Below, one piece after another: positions 8,766-16,846 of a stretch of DNA of 40,939 nucleotides; the stretch's first letter is position 1; each line of letters opens with the position of its first letter. The notes under the pieces are model-generated. The model searched no databases and was not told the DNA's origin. It saw only the letters and a program-made list of their open reading frames with translations. The translations under genes were made by a program, and so were the position numbers. The stretch is from assembly GCA_018335855.1 (NCBI GenBank), contig JAGXRM010000029.1:1-40939 (forward strand), in the 5' to 3' direction. The DNA is from Clostridiales bacterium. Lineage in GTDB: Bacteria > Bacillota > Dethiobacteria > Dethiobacterales > Dethiobacteraceae.

Positions 8766-9737
8766 ATGAAGCGAAAAACGTTCATAAAGGTTGTCCTAGT
8801 ATTAGTGATAGCGTTAACTGCACTTTTTTTGTACTTATTCCTGACACGCAATACGCTTCTTGACAGAGTTCCTTTCCTGCCGCAAAGAAATCCTGTTCCT
8901 GTTTTTTTGTATTACCTGGATGATCAGGGGTTAAACGCCCCCGTTGGTGTGGCTACCGATGACTTGGACTACATATATATTACTGATACACGCAATAGCA
9001 GGGTGGTTGTTTTTAATAATAATGGTTTTAAATTACGTGATTTTGGACAGAACCATTTAGACCGGCCCGTATCTGTTTCTATCCTGAAAGGTTCCGTATA
9101 TGTTGCCGATCTGGCGCTACAAAGGATTCAGGTGTTCACCTCACAAGGTACGTTTAGAGAAACGTTAGTTGCCAGCGGTGAGAATAAGGACGTGGGGGTC
9201 TTTATTCCCACAGCTGTTACAGTAGACGATGAAAAAGGTTTGTTGTTTTTTACTGACGCGGCTTGGCATCGTGTTGTTGTGCTTGACCGGGATGGTAATT
9301 TTCGTTTTTCTTTTGGAAGTTCCGGTTCAGGACAGGGAGAATTTCTTTACCCCAACGGAATTGTTTTAGATACAAACAAGAATATCTATGTGGCCGATTC
9401 AAACAATGGCCGAATCCAGGTTTTTTCGCCTGACGGGAAAGAGGTCATTCGGGTAATCACGGGCTCCGGAAAACAAGGGGGTACGTTTGCGCTACCCAGG
9501 GGAATGGCAGTAGACAAGTCGGGTAGGTTGTGGGTTGTTGATTCCCTGGCTCATAATGTTTCCGTATTTGACGACGAGAGGAAATTGTTTTCTTTTGGTA
9601 AGCTTGGTACGGAGCAGGGGGAATTTTATTTTCCCAATACTGTGGCTTTGGACTCGGTTGGCCGAATCTATGTTACGGAGCGGGGCATGAATCGGGTCAG
9701 TGTCTTTACCTTGTCAGGTAATCCCCTTGCACGGTAG
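8766..9737 (+). CDS. Membrane-anchored NHL-repeat beta-propeller protein (copy 1)
   Basis: The 323-residue product has one N-terminal membrane helix at about residues 7-26 ending in LYLFLTRN, then an extracytoplasmic six-bladed NHL propeller. Repeats of the kind 'P.GVAVD..GNIYVADS.N.RIQVFS..G' recur at about residues 56, 100, 150, 200, 245 and 290. NHL propellers bind other proteins. Next to multiheme cytochromes they are common in Geobacter-type loci, but the exact role is not settled. It is followed after 3 bases by a hexaheme cytochrome, and the pair is duplicated at 11819-14033. The G-rich ribosome site (8743-8747) lies unusually far, 18 bases, from the ATG, with no in-frame start in between because of a TAG at 8754. 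Confidence 0.9.
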   Translation: MKRKTFIKVVLVLVIALTALFLYLFLTRNTLLDRVPFLPQRNPVPVFLYYLDDQGLNAPVGVATDDLDYIYITDTRNSRVVVFNNNGFKLRDFGQNHLDRPVSVSILKGSVYVADLALQRIQVFTSQGTFRETLVASGENKDVGVFIPTAVTVDDEKGLLFFTDAAWHRVVVLDRDGNFRFSFGSSGSGQGEFLYPNGIVLDTNKNIYVADSNNGRIQVFSPDGKEVIRVITGSGKQGGTFALPRGMAVDKSGRLWVVDSLAHNVSVFDDERKLFSFGKLGTEQGEFYFPNTVALDSVGRIYVTERGMNRVSVFTLSGNPLAR

Positions 9738-9740
9738 GAG

Positions 9741-11114
9741 GTGAGTTCAATCAGTAGGTTGCTGCTTAGAAAAGTATTGTTGATTTTACTGATTGTCTCC
9801 GTCATGCTACTGCAGGAGGCCGCCAGTGACGGTTCGGCTCCGCGTCGGATAGAAGTTGTGGTTACACAGGAATTCGGCGAATTCACTGCTCCCACAGGAA
9901 AATCGTTTATTATCCTTTACTGGGAAGAGCTTGATAACACGGCAGTTCAGTCTGAGTATGCTGTCTTTGAATCAAAGGTGGATAAAAATGGCTTATCCTG
10001 GCTTGAGCACGGTTATGGTAGCCGGGTAACATCACCTGTGTCGGGCGAGGAAGGTTACCTGGGATACTATCGCTACCCGGGTATTGTTACTATTGAGTCG
10101 GCGCAAACAGATTATCAAAACTACACATACCATGTGGGTACGAATCCAGACAACAGTTATAGTTCTGCCAGAGTCTACCCTCCTTCAGAAAATTATCATG
10201 CCAACTACCAGAAGAACACAGCAACATGTCAGGGCTGCCACAGCACTCACTATGCGCGACATCCGATGCTTTTAAACGAACGGATCATGTATAATATTTG
10301 TATTGAATGTCACGGAGACACCGGCACTTTCAGTAAGTATAATGTTTTGCAGGGGACAGTTGAGATTTCTCCAGGCGTGAAGGTACCGTCTCCGGCCGGG
10401 GCATTTGATTCTGTCGAAACCACTTCATTTCATAACGTTTTTTTGGAGGACGACTTTGAGTCATCAAGCATGTTTCTATTGCATGCACCGGGTAGTGGAG
10501 GGGAAAAATACAACCTGACCTGTACGGATTGTCACAGTGCCCATGTGACTTCGCACAGTAGCGGTTACCGGCTGCTTAAATTCCGGACAACACCGGTTAC
10601 CGCTTACTCATATGTTAGTGATGGTAAATATAATGTTTACTATGTCAACGGTATGAACAGCTTCTGTTCCAACTGTCATAGTTACTATAATTACGGCGAC
10701 GGATCCGAGCACGATTTTCCGGAGCATGTTCTTCGCCAGGAAGACGGAGATGGAATTAAAAAAAGCGGGGAGTTTTACCGACACCCCACAAACATTCAAG
10801 TAAGTAACTGGTTTGATTCATATACAGAACGGAACTTTACATTGCCGTTGGAGTCCAGAGATGGTGGAAAATACATGACCTGTAAGACATGTCATTATGC
10901 CCATGGAACAGCAATTATTGGTGAACAGGTATCTCCCGAGCTTACGGCTATCGGTGAAACTAAGTACGGCTACACAACGGATGAATTTGGAAACCGTATA
11001 GCTGAACCAAAAGATACAAGTTCCATGTTAAAAAGACTGGATGGAATGGGTATCTGCCTTCAATGCCACCTTAGCCAGATTTGGTCAAATACTGCTTATG
11101 AGATGCAAAATTAA
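9741..11114 (+). CDS. Hexaheme c-type cytochrome, possible OmcS-like filament type (copy 1)
   Basis: This exported protein (up to 457 aa) has a hydrophobic signal segment, a heme-free beta-rich domain resembling fibronectin type III at about residues 35-135, then six CxxCH motifs: CQGCH-STHY, CIECHGD, CTDCHSAHV, CSNCH, CKTCHYAHG and CLQCH. Four features also occur in OmcS-type nanowire cytochromes, as I recall that sequence: a closely spaced first pair of hemes, a CH-x-x-H heme 1, an HPT segment after heme 4 and a terminal heme close to the C-terminus. Filament formation is inference. The start is uncertain. GTG 9741 overlaps the perfect ribosome site AGGAGGTGA (9736-9744), TTG 9759 is far away, and an ATC at 9750 has the best spacing. 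Confidence 0.9.
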   Translation: MSSISRLLLRKVLLILLIVSVMLLQEAASDGSAPRRIEVVVTQEFGEFTAPTGKSFIILYWEELDNTAVQSEYAVFESKVDKNGLSWLEHGYGSRVTSPVSGEEGYLGYYRYPGIVTIESAQTDYQNYTYHVGTNPDNSYSSARVYPPSENYHANYQKNTATCQGCHSTHYARHPMLLNERIMYNICIECHGDTGTFSKYNVLQGTVEISPGVKVPSPAGAFDSVETTSFHNVFLEDDFESSSMFLLHAPGSGGEKYNLTCTDCHSAHVTSHSSGYRLLKFRTTPVTAYSYVSDGKYNVYYVNGMNSFCSNCHSYYNYGDGSEHDFPEHVLRQEDGDGIKKSGEFYRHPTNIQVSNWFDSYTERNFTLPLESRDGGKYMTCKTCHYAHGTAIIGEQVSPELTAIGETKYGYTTDEFGNRIAEPKDTSSMLKRLDGMGICLQCHLSQIWSNTAYEMQN

Positions 11115-11165
11115 ATAAGTAGTTAATTTTAAATAACAACATAGATAGTATGGGAGAGAACAATT

Positions 11166-11768
11166 ATGGAAAGTGAAAAGCGGGTAGGTGCCATTCCCGT
11201 ATTAGTAGTAATCGCGCTTATTTTACTGGGCGCTGCCGTTTTTGCCGTTTATTTTGAAGATCAGCTGTTTGGTGTTCAGGTACAGAGTAGTACAAATATG
11301 CAAGTGTTTGCACTGCAAGCTTATGTGGACCAGGATCCGTATAATGAACAAGCCAAAGTGAATCTTGGTTGGCTGTATTATTCGCAAGGTGAGTACGAAC
11401 AGGCAAGAGAACAGTTGGAGCAGGCGGTTGAGCTTGACCCGGAAAGCCAGGTTGCTTTCTACAACCTTGGTTTGGTTTATATGGAATTGGAACAATATGA
11501 TGCTGCGGAAAAGTGCTTGTTACGTTCATTAGATCTTGCCCGCCACCCAGACATCTTATATGTTGCACTGGGAGAGTTGTATCTGAGAAAAAGCGACTAT
11601 GATAAGGCGCTGGAGTATTTGGAGCAAGGAGAACATTGGTTGTCCACTTCCCCGGACATATATATTCGCATGGCCAGAGCATATAACGGAAAAGGGATGT
11701 CAAAAGAAGCAAACCAGTATTATGAAAAGGCTTACAGCTTCGATCCGGAATTACGCGGGACAAAATGA
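11166..11768 (+). CDS. Membrane-anchored TPR protein
   Basis: This 200-residue protein has an N-terminal membrane helix (about residues 9-27) and then four to five tetratricopeptide repeats from about residue 45 to 195, for example VNLGWLYYSQGEYEQAREQL and AFYNLGLVYMELEQYDAAE. The TPR face should sit outside the membrane and hold a partner. Lying between the two NHL-cytochrome pairs on the same strand, it may act in cytochrome assembly, export or filament biogenesis (inference). The start ATG 11166 follows GGGAGAG. TPR genes also accompany Geobacter and archaeal filament-cytochrome loci, as far as I recall. Confidence 0.9.
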   Translation: MESEKRVGAIPVLVVIALILLGAAVFAVYFEDQLFGVQVQSSTNMQVFALQAYVDQDPYNEQAKVNLGWLYYSQGEYEQAREQLEQAVELDPESQVAFYNLGLVYMELEQYDAAEKCLLRSLDLARHPDILYVALGELYLRKSDYDKALEYLEQGEHWLSTSPDIYIRMARAYNGKGMSKEANQYYEKAYSFDPELRGTK

Positions 11769-11818
11769 CACAACTGGGATAATGATTTTGGGAGGTCTGT
11801 GGCGGTAGCCAATCGTAT

Positions 11819-12808
11819 ATGAAAAAAAAGCAGTTTATTATTGGGGTACTGGTTATTATAATCGTCTTGCTTGCTATTTTTCTATATCTTTATCTGACAA
11901 GAAATGAGATATTGTACAACATTCCTGGCTTTTCCAGGGAGAGGGTTCCCACGTTTCAGTATTACTTGCAGGGCGATCCCCAGGATACTATGGACTCACC
12001 CATGGGGGTGGCTGTGGATGGTTTGGGAAATGTGTATGTGACTGATGCGGATAAAGACCGTGTGATTATGTTTGACAAAAGTGGAAAAATACTTCGTACA
12101 TTTGGCGAGTCCGGCACAGGCGAGGGGCAGTTGGACTACCCCTATGGTATTGCTATCTACAATAATGAAGTGTATGTGGCGGATAAAGGCAATAATCGAG
12201 TGCAGGTGTTTTCAGATACAGGTGAATATCTACGAACTTTGGTACGTAGCACCGAAAGTAGTCCTGCGGGTGTTTTCGAACCAGCGGGAATTACGTTTAA
12301 CCTACAAACCGGTGATATCTATATTACAGATTTGCTCGGGCATAGGATTATAGTTCTTAATAATCAAGGGCAGTTTATCCGTGACATCGGAGGAGCTGAG
12401 AGCGGTAGCGGATTTTTCCTTGCTTTCCCTAACGGGGTGGCGGTGGATGACAAAGGAAATATTTATATAGCAGACTCTAATAACGCACGTGTTCTGGTGG
12501 TTTCGGCAGACGGTAAGAGATTGCTGCGTGAGGTTGACGGAGAAAAAGATGATGAGGGCCGGTTCTCTTTACCGCGCGGAATTGGTGTGGATAGTACAGG
12601 CAGGATCTGGATTGTCGACACGTTGAATCACCGTGTCACCGCTTATCAGGGCGGGAACCGTTTGTTGCAGTTTGGCGAACTGGGTGTTAAAGAAGGTGAG
12701 CTGTATTTTCCAAATGGATTGGCTTTAGATAAAGAAGGGCGTATTTATGTGACAGAACGGGGCTTGAATCGCATCAGTGTTTTCGGGACGCAAGCCGTGA
12801 TTAAATAG
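11819..12808 (+). CDS. Membrane-anchored NHL-repeat beta-propeller protein (copy 2)
   Basis: This 329-residue paralogue of the 8766-9737 product has the same layout. An N-terminal membrane helix ends in FLYLYLTRN, and six NHL repeats follow (for example PMGVAVDGLGNVYVTDAD and PNGVAVDDKGNIYIADSN). The last repeat (FPNGLALDKEGRIYVTERGLNR) closely matches copy 1, pointing to duplication of the NHL-cytochrome pair. The ribosome site GGGAGG at 11790-11795 is 23 bases before the ATG, again distant as in copy 1. Both leaders have GGTAGC between the two. A hexaheme gene follows after 16 bases. Role as for copy 1: probably a cell-surface scaffold. Confidence 0.9.
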   Translation: MKKKQFIIGVLVIIIVLLAIFLYLYLTRNEILYNIPGFSRERVPTFQYYLQGDPQDTMDSPMGVAVDGLGNVYVTDADKDRVIMFDKSGKILRTFGESGTGEGQLDYPYGIAIYNNEVYVADKGNNRVQVFSDTGEYLRTLVRSTESSPAGVFEPAGITFNLQTGDIYITDLLGHRIIVLNNQGQFIRDIGGAESGSGFFLAFPNGVAVDDKGNIYIADSNNARVLVVSADGKRLLREVDGEKDDEGRFSLPRGIGVDSTGRIWIVDTLNHRVTAYQGGNRLLQFGELGVKEGELYFPNGLALDKEGRIYVTERGLNRISVFGTQAVIK

Positions 12809-12824
12809 TAACGGAGGGTGAAGC

Positions 12825-14033
12825 ATGTTTAGACGGGTAGCAGTTGTATTCATGGTTCTGCTTTTTGTAATAGGCGTCACTGTATTGACACGCACCCCCT
12901 CTGAGGCGGCGGCGCCCCGGAGGATTGAAGTATCTGTTACACCTGCTGGCAGCGGCCAATCCAACATAAGACTGCAATGGGAAGGTTCATTTACTGTGCA
13001 GAGGTTGAGTAGCATTAACGCAAACGGTGATACGTCGTGGTCAACGTTGGCATCAGGGGTTACCACTTTTAACCAGGATGTGGATGATTATAGGAACTAT
13101 GTGTATCGTGTCGGTGATGGGATCACATGGCAGGAAGCCCGTGTCTATCCACCCAAAGAAAGTGCGCATACCAATTACTCTATGAACTCAGATACCTGCA
13201 AAGGATGCCACCGTACTCACTACGCAGTGCATAAAAAGCTGCTCTCCCATCGCATTGTTTTTGAATTGTGTATAACATGTCACGGGGATAGCACCGGGAG
13301 CAAATATAATGTGCTGACGGGTATGACCCGCATCGGTCCGGGGACAAATGATGTGGTTGGTTCGCCAGCCGGTGCGTTTAGTACTGCAGGAACCACTTCG
13401 TATCATAATGTGTTCCTGGAGGCGGAAGGCGAAGAATTTTCGGCACCGGGTGGCAGTAAGATGACACTTACCTGTACTGATTGTCACAGTGCCCACGTGA
13501 CGCCTGACAGCAGTCCGTTCCGCCTGTTGAAGCTTATTGGTTCTGGTCCGGTGGATGCCTACTCCGTGGCCAACGGTAGCTCTTACACAACGGTTTACCG
13601 CCGGTACATGAATGATTTCTGCTCCAGTTGCCACGCTTTGTATAACTATAATACACACGCGATGACGGATAGTTGGCCCGACGGCAAAAGGCGGGGTGAC
13701 GGGATTAAAGCTCATCCGTCCAGTGGGGATATTTATCGGCATCCGACGGATTTGGACATAAAGAAGTGGTTGGCTGATCGGGGATTAACAACAACCATGT
13801 CGTTACCGTTGGAGAAGCGGGTTGAAGGCAGTCAGTCTGTTCACCGTTTAAGCTGTATCACCTGCCATATGGCCCATGGTACCAAGGTAAGTGGCGTGCA
13901 GGTATCCCCTGAGCCGGGAGTTGTCAAGATTGATAAAGACGGGCAAGCAGTGCCTAACTCTACCATGCTAAAACGTACAGGATACATGAGTGTCTGCATG
14001 GAGTGCCATCTGGACATTTCATTTGTACAATAA
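12825..14033 (+). CDS. Hexaheme c-type cytochrome, possible OmcS-like filament type (copy 2)
   Basis: A 402-residue exported cytochrome starts at ATG 12825 after GGAGGGTGAAGC. The signal peptide is about residues 1-29 (FRRVAVVFMVLLFVIG, then cleavage near AAAPRR). A short beta-rich domain runs to about residue 105, and six CxxCH motifs follow: CKGCHRTHY, CITCHGD, CTDCHSAHV, CSSCH, CITCHMAHG and CMECH. Order and flanking residues match copy 1 almost exactly, including RHPTD after heme 4 and ...SxMLKR before heme 6. It lacks about 30 residues of the N-terminal domain of copy 1. Six bis-His hemes in about 400 residues fit filament-forming cytochromes; whether it polymerises cannot be seen from sequence. 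Confidence 0.92.
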   Translation: MFRRVAVVFMVLLFVIGVTVLTRTPSEAAAPRRIEVSVTPAGSGQSNIRLQWEGSFTVQRLSSINANGDTSWSTLASGVTTFNQDVDDYRNYVYRVGDGITWQEARVYPPKESAHTNYSMNSDTCKGCHRTHYAVHKKLLSHRIVFELCITCHGDSTGSKYNVLTGMTRIGPGTNDVVGSPAGAFSTAGTTSYHNVFLEAEGEEFSAPGGSKMTLTCTDCHSAHVTPDSSPFRLLKLIGSGPVDAYSVANGSSYTTVYRRYMNDFCSSCHALYNYNTHAMTDSWPDGKRRGDGIKAHPSSGDIYRHPTDLDIKKWLADRGLTTTMSLPLEKRVEGSQSVHRLSCITCHMAHGTKVSGVQVSPEPGVVKIDKDGQAVPNSTMLKRTGYMSVCMECHLDISFVQ

Positions 14034-14096
14034 GAAAGCAAAGATGATAGACATAGAAGATACTGACAGAGTCATACTAATGTTGGAGGTGTTTTT

Positions 14097-14546
14097 ATGG
14101 AACAGGTCGGACAAGTGATAGAAGTGAACGGTGATTTTGCCAGAGTGATAGTAAGGCGCCATGATACCTGCAGCAAATGCGGTGGGTGCGGTGTGGCGAT
14201 TGCCGGGCCTGGAGATAATTACGTAGATGCACAGAATGTTGTGAACGCAGTGGTGGGACAGACGGTAAAAGTCACCAGCGATACATCCCACGTGCTAAAG
14301 TCATCTTTTGTTGTATACATGATGCCAATTCTGGCGCTTCTGGCAGGCATTTATGCAGGCCAGGAGCTAAGTAGTGCACTGGGATTATTTGTACGGCTGG
14401 ATATTGTGTTAGGTCTCGTTTTATTTTTCGCATCGTATCTGTTTGTCCGTGGGTACGACAAGAAAATAGCGGGAGGAAATTCAAAAGTTACGGTAACGGC
14501 GATTGTTGAAGAAGAAGACGTGCTGCCTAAGGATGCCAGATGTTAG
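14097..14546 (+). CDS. RseC/MucC-family positive regulator (SoxR-reducing system protein)
   Basis: This 149-residue membrane protein has an N-terminal beta-rich domain with a redox or metal Cys cluster (CSKCGGCG, about residues 23-30), two membrane helices at about 68-90 and 96-118, and a short soluble tail. This is the standard RseC layout; the family accompanies Rnf/Rsx complexes and SoxR reduction. No rnf genes are seen here. Its place at the end of the cytochrome operon suggests a link to membrane electron flow or to keeping heme-binding cysteines reduced (inference). It starts at ATG 14097 after TTGGAGGTG, and its 3' end overlaps the next gene by 7 bases. Confidence 0.85.
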   Translation: MEQVGQVIEVNGDFARVIVRRHDTCSKCGGCGVAIAGPGDNYVDAQNVVNAVVGQTVKVTSDTSHVLKSSFVVYMMPILALLAGIYAGQELSSALGLFVRLDIVLGLVLFFASYLFVRGYDKKIAGGNSKVTVTAIVEEEDVLPKDARC

Positions 14547-15100
14547 TCTTGGGACTTGCGGGGAGCCCAAGACGGGGGGGAAACTCTGAGACTCTGCTGG
14601 ATGAAGCGTTGGCCGGGGCAAAAGAAGCCGGAGCCACGGTGGAGAAGGTGGTCCTGTCTACGAGAAGTTTTTCTCCGTGTATCTCCTGCGGCGAGTGTGA
14701 GAAGACCGGGATCTGTGTAATTGATGATGATATGCAGGATATACATAAACTGATCAGTGACTGTGACGCCATGGTTTTTGCTTCCCCGATTTATTTTTAT
14801 TCCGTGTCAGCCTGGGCTAAAGCGGCTATTGACCGCTCGCAGGCTTTGTGGTCTCGTAAATATATCTTAAAAGATCCCCGGTTCACTGCAGATAAAAAAG
14901 GTGTGTTTATCGGTGTGGGAGCAACGAAGGGAAGTAAGCTTTTCGACGGCACACTACTGACGATGAAATATTATTTCGATGCGGCCGGGTTTTATCCCGC
15001 AGGTCAACTACTAGTACGTGGCGTGGACGAAAAAGGCCAAATCCTCAACCACCCCGACCACTTGGCCGCGGCTAAAGCCTTGGGGTCGGGATTGCTCTGA
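14540..15100 (+). CDS. Iron-sulfur flavoprotein / NADPH-dependent FMN reductase family
   Basis: The 186-residue product has a flavodoxin-like FMN-binding fold: the N-terminal phosphate loop GSPRRGGNSETLL, then ASPIYFYSVSAWAKAAIDR around the flavin. Between them CISCGECEKTGIC gives a compact Cx2Cx2Cx5C pattern, the spacing of the archaeal iron-sulfur flavoprotein (Isf), which holds one [4Fe-4S] cluster. It probably passes electrons between ferredoxin or NAD(P)H and an unknown acceptor in the cytoplasm. It overlaps the RseC-like gene by 7 bases, so the two are translationally coupled. A long palindrome follows its stop. Confidence 0.88.
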   Translation: MLVLGLAGSPRRGGNSETLLDEALAGAKEAGATVEKVVLSTRSFSPCISCGECEKTGICVIDDDMQDIHKLISDCDAMVFASPIYFYSVSAWAKAAIDRSQALWSRKYILKDPRFTADKKGVFIGVGATKGSKLFDGTLLTMKYYFDAAGFYPAGQLLVRGVDEKGQILNHPDHLAAAKALGSGLL

Positions 15101-15106
15101 AAATCA

Positions 15107-15152
15107 GGGGACGGTTCTCAAGTTGCACTTTTGCAACTTGAGAACCGTCCCC
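15107..15152. repeat. 46-bp perfect palindrome (REP-like)
   Basis: A perfect 21-bp stem (15107-15127 with 15132-15152) has a 4-base loop. Its ends are GGGGACGGTTCTC and GAGAACCGTCCCC. No T-run follows, so it is not a classical terminator, though it may stop or stabilise transcripts. Palindromes ending in GAACCGTCCCC recur in many Peptococcaceae genomes as far as I know, so this is probably a dispersed element. Other copies cannot be checked here. Confidence 0.85.
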
Positions 15153-15275
15153 GGGGTAGCATCCCAAAAGTTGCAGAAAATTGACCGGACAGCCGGTCAT
15201 TTTTGTTGTTGTACGTTTTTTTTTGCAGGAAAAAGAGAATTTATGTCAAAAAAGAATAAGGGGAGGGATGCGCTG

Positions 15276-16754
15276 ATGGTTTATAGTCAAAAGTCAAACT
15301 GGCGTCTCTTTCTTTTTATTTTATTGTTTAATATATCTGCGTTTTTGATTGTTCAGCTTGTCAGGTTTCCTGAAGTTTCCGGCGCGCGGCAGGATGAATG
15401 GTCATATGTGCGGGGATTGGTTGAGTCTGACGAGATGTGGGAGCAGGAACATGGCCATTTGCCGGTGATGCGTTATGATGCGGCACAGCTATTTTTTGCG
15501 GTGGAACAGAGGGAAGAAGAATTTGCGGATTATTTGAATATATTGGTATCACAGGGGGTTTTCTCTGAAGAGGAGATTTGGAGAGAACTACTCCGTGAAG
15601 AATTGTACCGGCTTATGGAGCGGTTGGAACCGAGTAATGGCAATTCGCGAAACGAATCGTATTTTCTGGGTGTTGCAGACGGCGATTTCCCAGTGGACTT
15701 TTATGCGCGATTAGGTATTATTGATGTGCCCTTTGACCGGCAATATCGGCCCGATGATGTGGTGACGCGGCAGGAAGCGGTATTTGTTGCGGTCAGAGCG
15801 GCACTGCCGGCTTTACGCGGGAATAATGCGCCTGTGGTTGTGCAGCCGAAACAGTGGTACACGTATGAAACCATGAGGGCGGATCTTGAGCGTTTGGCTA
15901 CGGCGTATCCGGAACTGTTGGTGCTGCATGTTATTGGGGAGTCGGTGGAAGGCCGGGCTATTTATGCGATGAGACTAGGCACGGGGAAGACGGAGATTTT
16001 CCTGGACGGGTCTAATCATGCCAGTGAATGGCTGACCACACCCCTGTTAATGAAAATGATGGAAGAGTATGCTCATCATGCTAAATACGGCTATTCTTTT
16101 GGCGGATATGATGTGGCAGGGCTTTTGGAAGAAGTTACATTTTGGTTTATTCCTATGGTTAATCCTGACGGGGTTACGCTTGTGCTGGAGGGGCCCGGTG
16201 CAGTGGAGCACGGTGCGTTTGTCCGGCAGGTAGCGTCGGCGCATAATGGCAGTGAGGATTTTAGCGACTGGAAGGCTAATATCCGTGGTGTTGATTTAAA
16301 CAGGCAGTTTCCCACCGGTTGGCAGGGGATGGTTAATGTAAAAAGGGCTGCGGCACCCAGTCATTACAAGGGCATTGCACCTTTGAGCGAACCGGAGGCG
16401 CTGGCGTTATTTGAGTTTACGCTAGACAGGCGACCGGCCATGGTGCTTTCCTACCACCAGCGCGGTGAAATTATTTTTTGGTATTACAGGCAGGATGGGG
16501 AGCAGTTGGCGCGGGATTGGCGGATTGTTCGGGAGATGGCGACGCTTACTGGTTATAGTTGGGATTTCTATTTGACAAACGGAGGGAAGTATCGAGATTG
16601 GGTTATCCGTGAGTTGGGAGTACCGGCGTTAATTATGGAAGTGGGGCAAAGAATTGGTGACCTTGGTGAGTGGGACCGCATCTGGCGACAGAACCGTTAC
16701 GGAGGATTGCGGGCTGCTGAATTGATTTTGGAAGAGTTGGATAAAAAAAAATAA
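15276..16754 (+). CDS. Exported M14-family zinc carboxypeptidase with SLH-like segment
   Basis: The 492-residue product starts at ATG 15276, 8 bases after GGGGAGGG; the open frame goes further up but overlaps the flavoprotein gene and the palindrome. An N-terminal hydrophobic segment (LFLFILLFNISAFLIVQLV) exports or anchors it. Around residues 145-178 a stretch with RPDDVVTRQEAVFVAVRAA resembles one S-layer homology repeat. The M14 catalytic domain follows (about 190-480). HASEW supplies the Zn ligands His and Glu, NPDG and LNRQFP bind the substrate carboxylate, YHQRG supplies the third Zn ligand and LIMEVGQ the catalytic Glu. It trims C-terminal residues from peptides or wall peptides (D,L-specificity unknown). 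Confidence 0.92.
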   Translation: MVYSQKSNWRLFLFILLFNISAFLIVQLVRFPEVSGARQDEWSYVRGLVESDEMWEQEHGHLPVMRYDAAQLFFAVEQREEEFADYLNILVSQGVFSEEEIWRELLREELYRLMERLEPSNGNSRNESYFLGVADGDFPVDFYARLGIIDVPFDRQYRPDDVVTRQEAVFVAVRAALPALRGNNAPVVVQPKQWYTYETMRADLERLATAYPELLVLHVIGESVEGRAIYAMRLGTGKTEIFLDGSNHASEWLTTPLLMKMMEEYAHHAKYGYSFGGYDVAGLLEEVTFWFIPMVNPDGVTLVLEGPGAVEHGAFVRQVASAHNGSEDFSDWKANIRGVDLNRQFPTGWQGMVNVKRAAAPSHYKGIAPLSEPEALALFEFTLDRRPAMVLSYHQRGEIIFWYYRQDGEQLARDWRIVREMATLTGYSWDFYLTNGGKYRDWVIRELGVPALIMEVGQRIGDLGEWDRIWRQNRYGGLRAAELILEELDKKK

Positions 16755-16846
16755 ACGGGTAGTAACTGCTTATTGGACAAGCTTTTATCCATTCCAAAGG
16801 GTTCGATAGCCTTAGAATAATACGCGAATAGGAGAAGCAAGGAAAA

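Noticed and set aside
8690-8766. c-di-GMP (GEMM) riboswitch before the NHL/hexaheme operon, suggested by GGTAGC
   Set aside because: The conserved GEMM core (GCACAGGGCAAACC-like 5' half and the tetraloop/receptor) is absent; only the short GGTAGC agrees.
15018-15275. Longer N-terminus for the carboxypeptidase
   Set aside because: It would read through the end of the flavoprotein gene and the palindrome, and it would bury the signal peptide; ATG 15276 has the good ribosome site.
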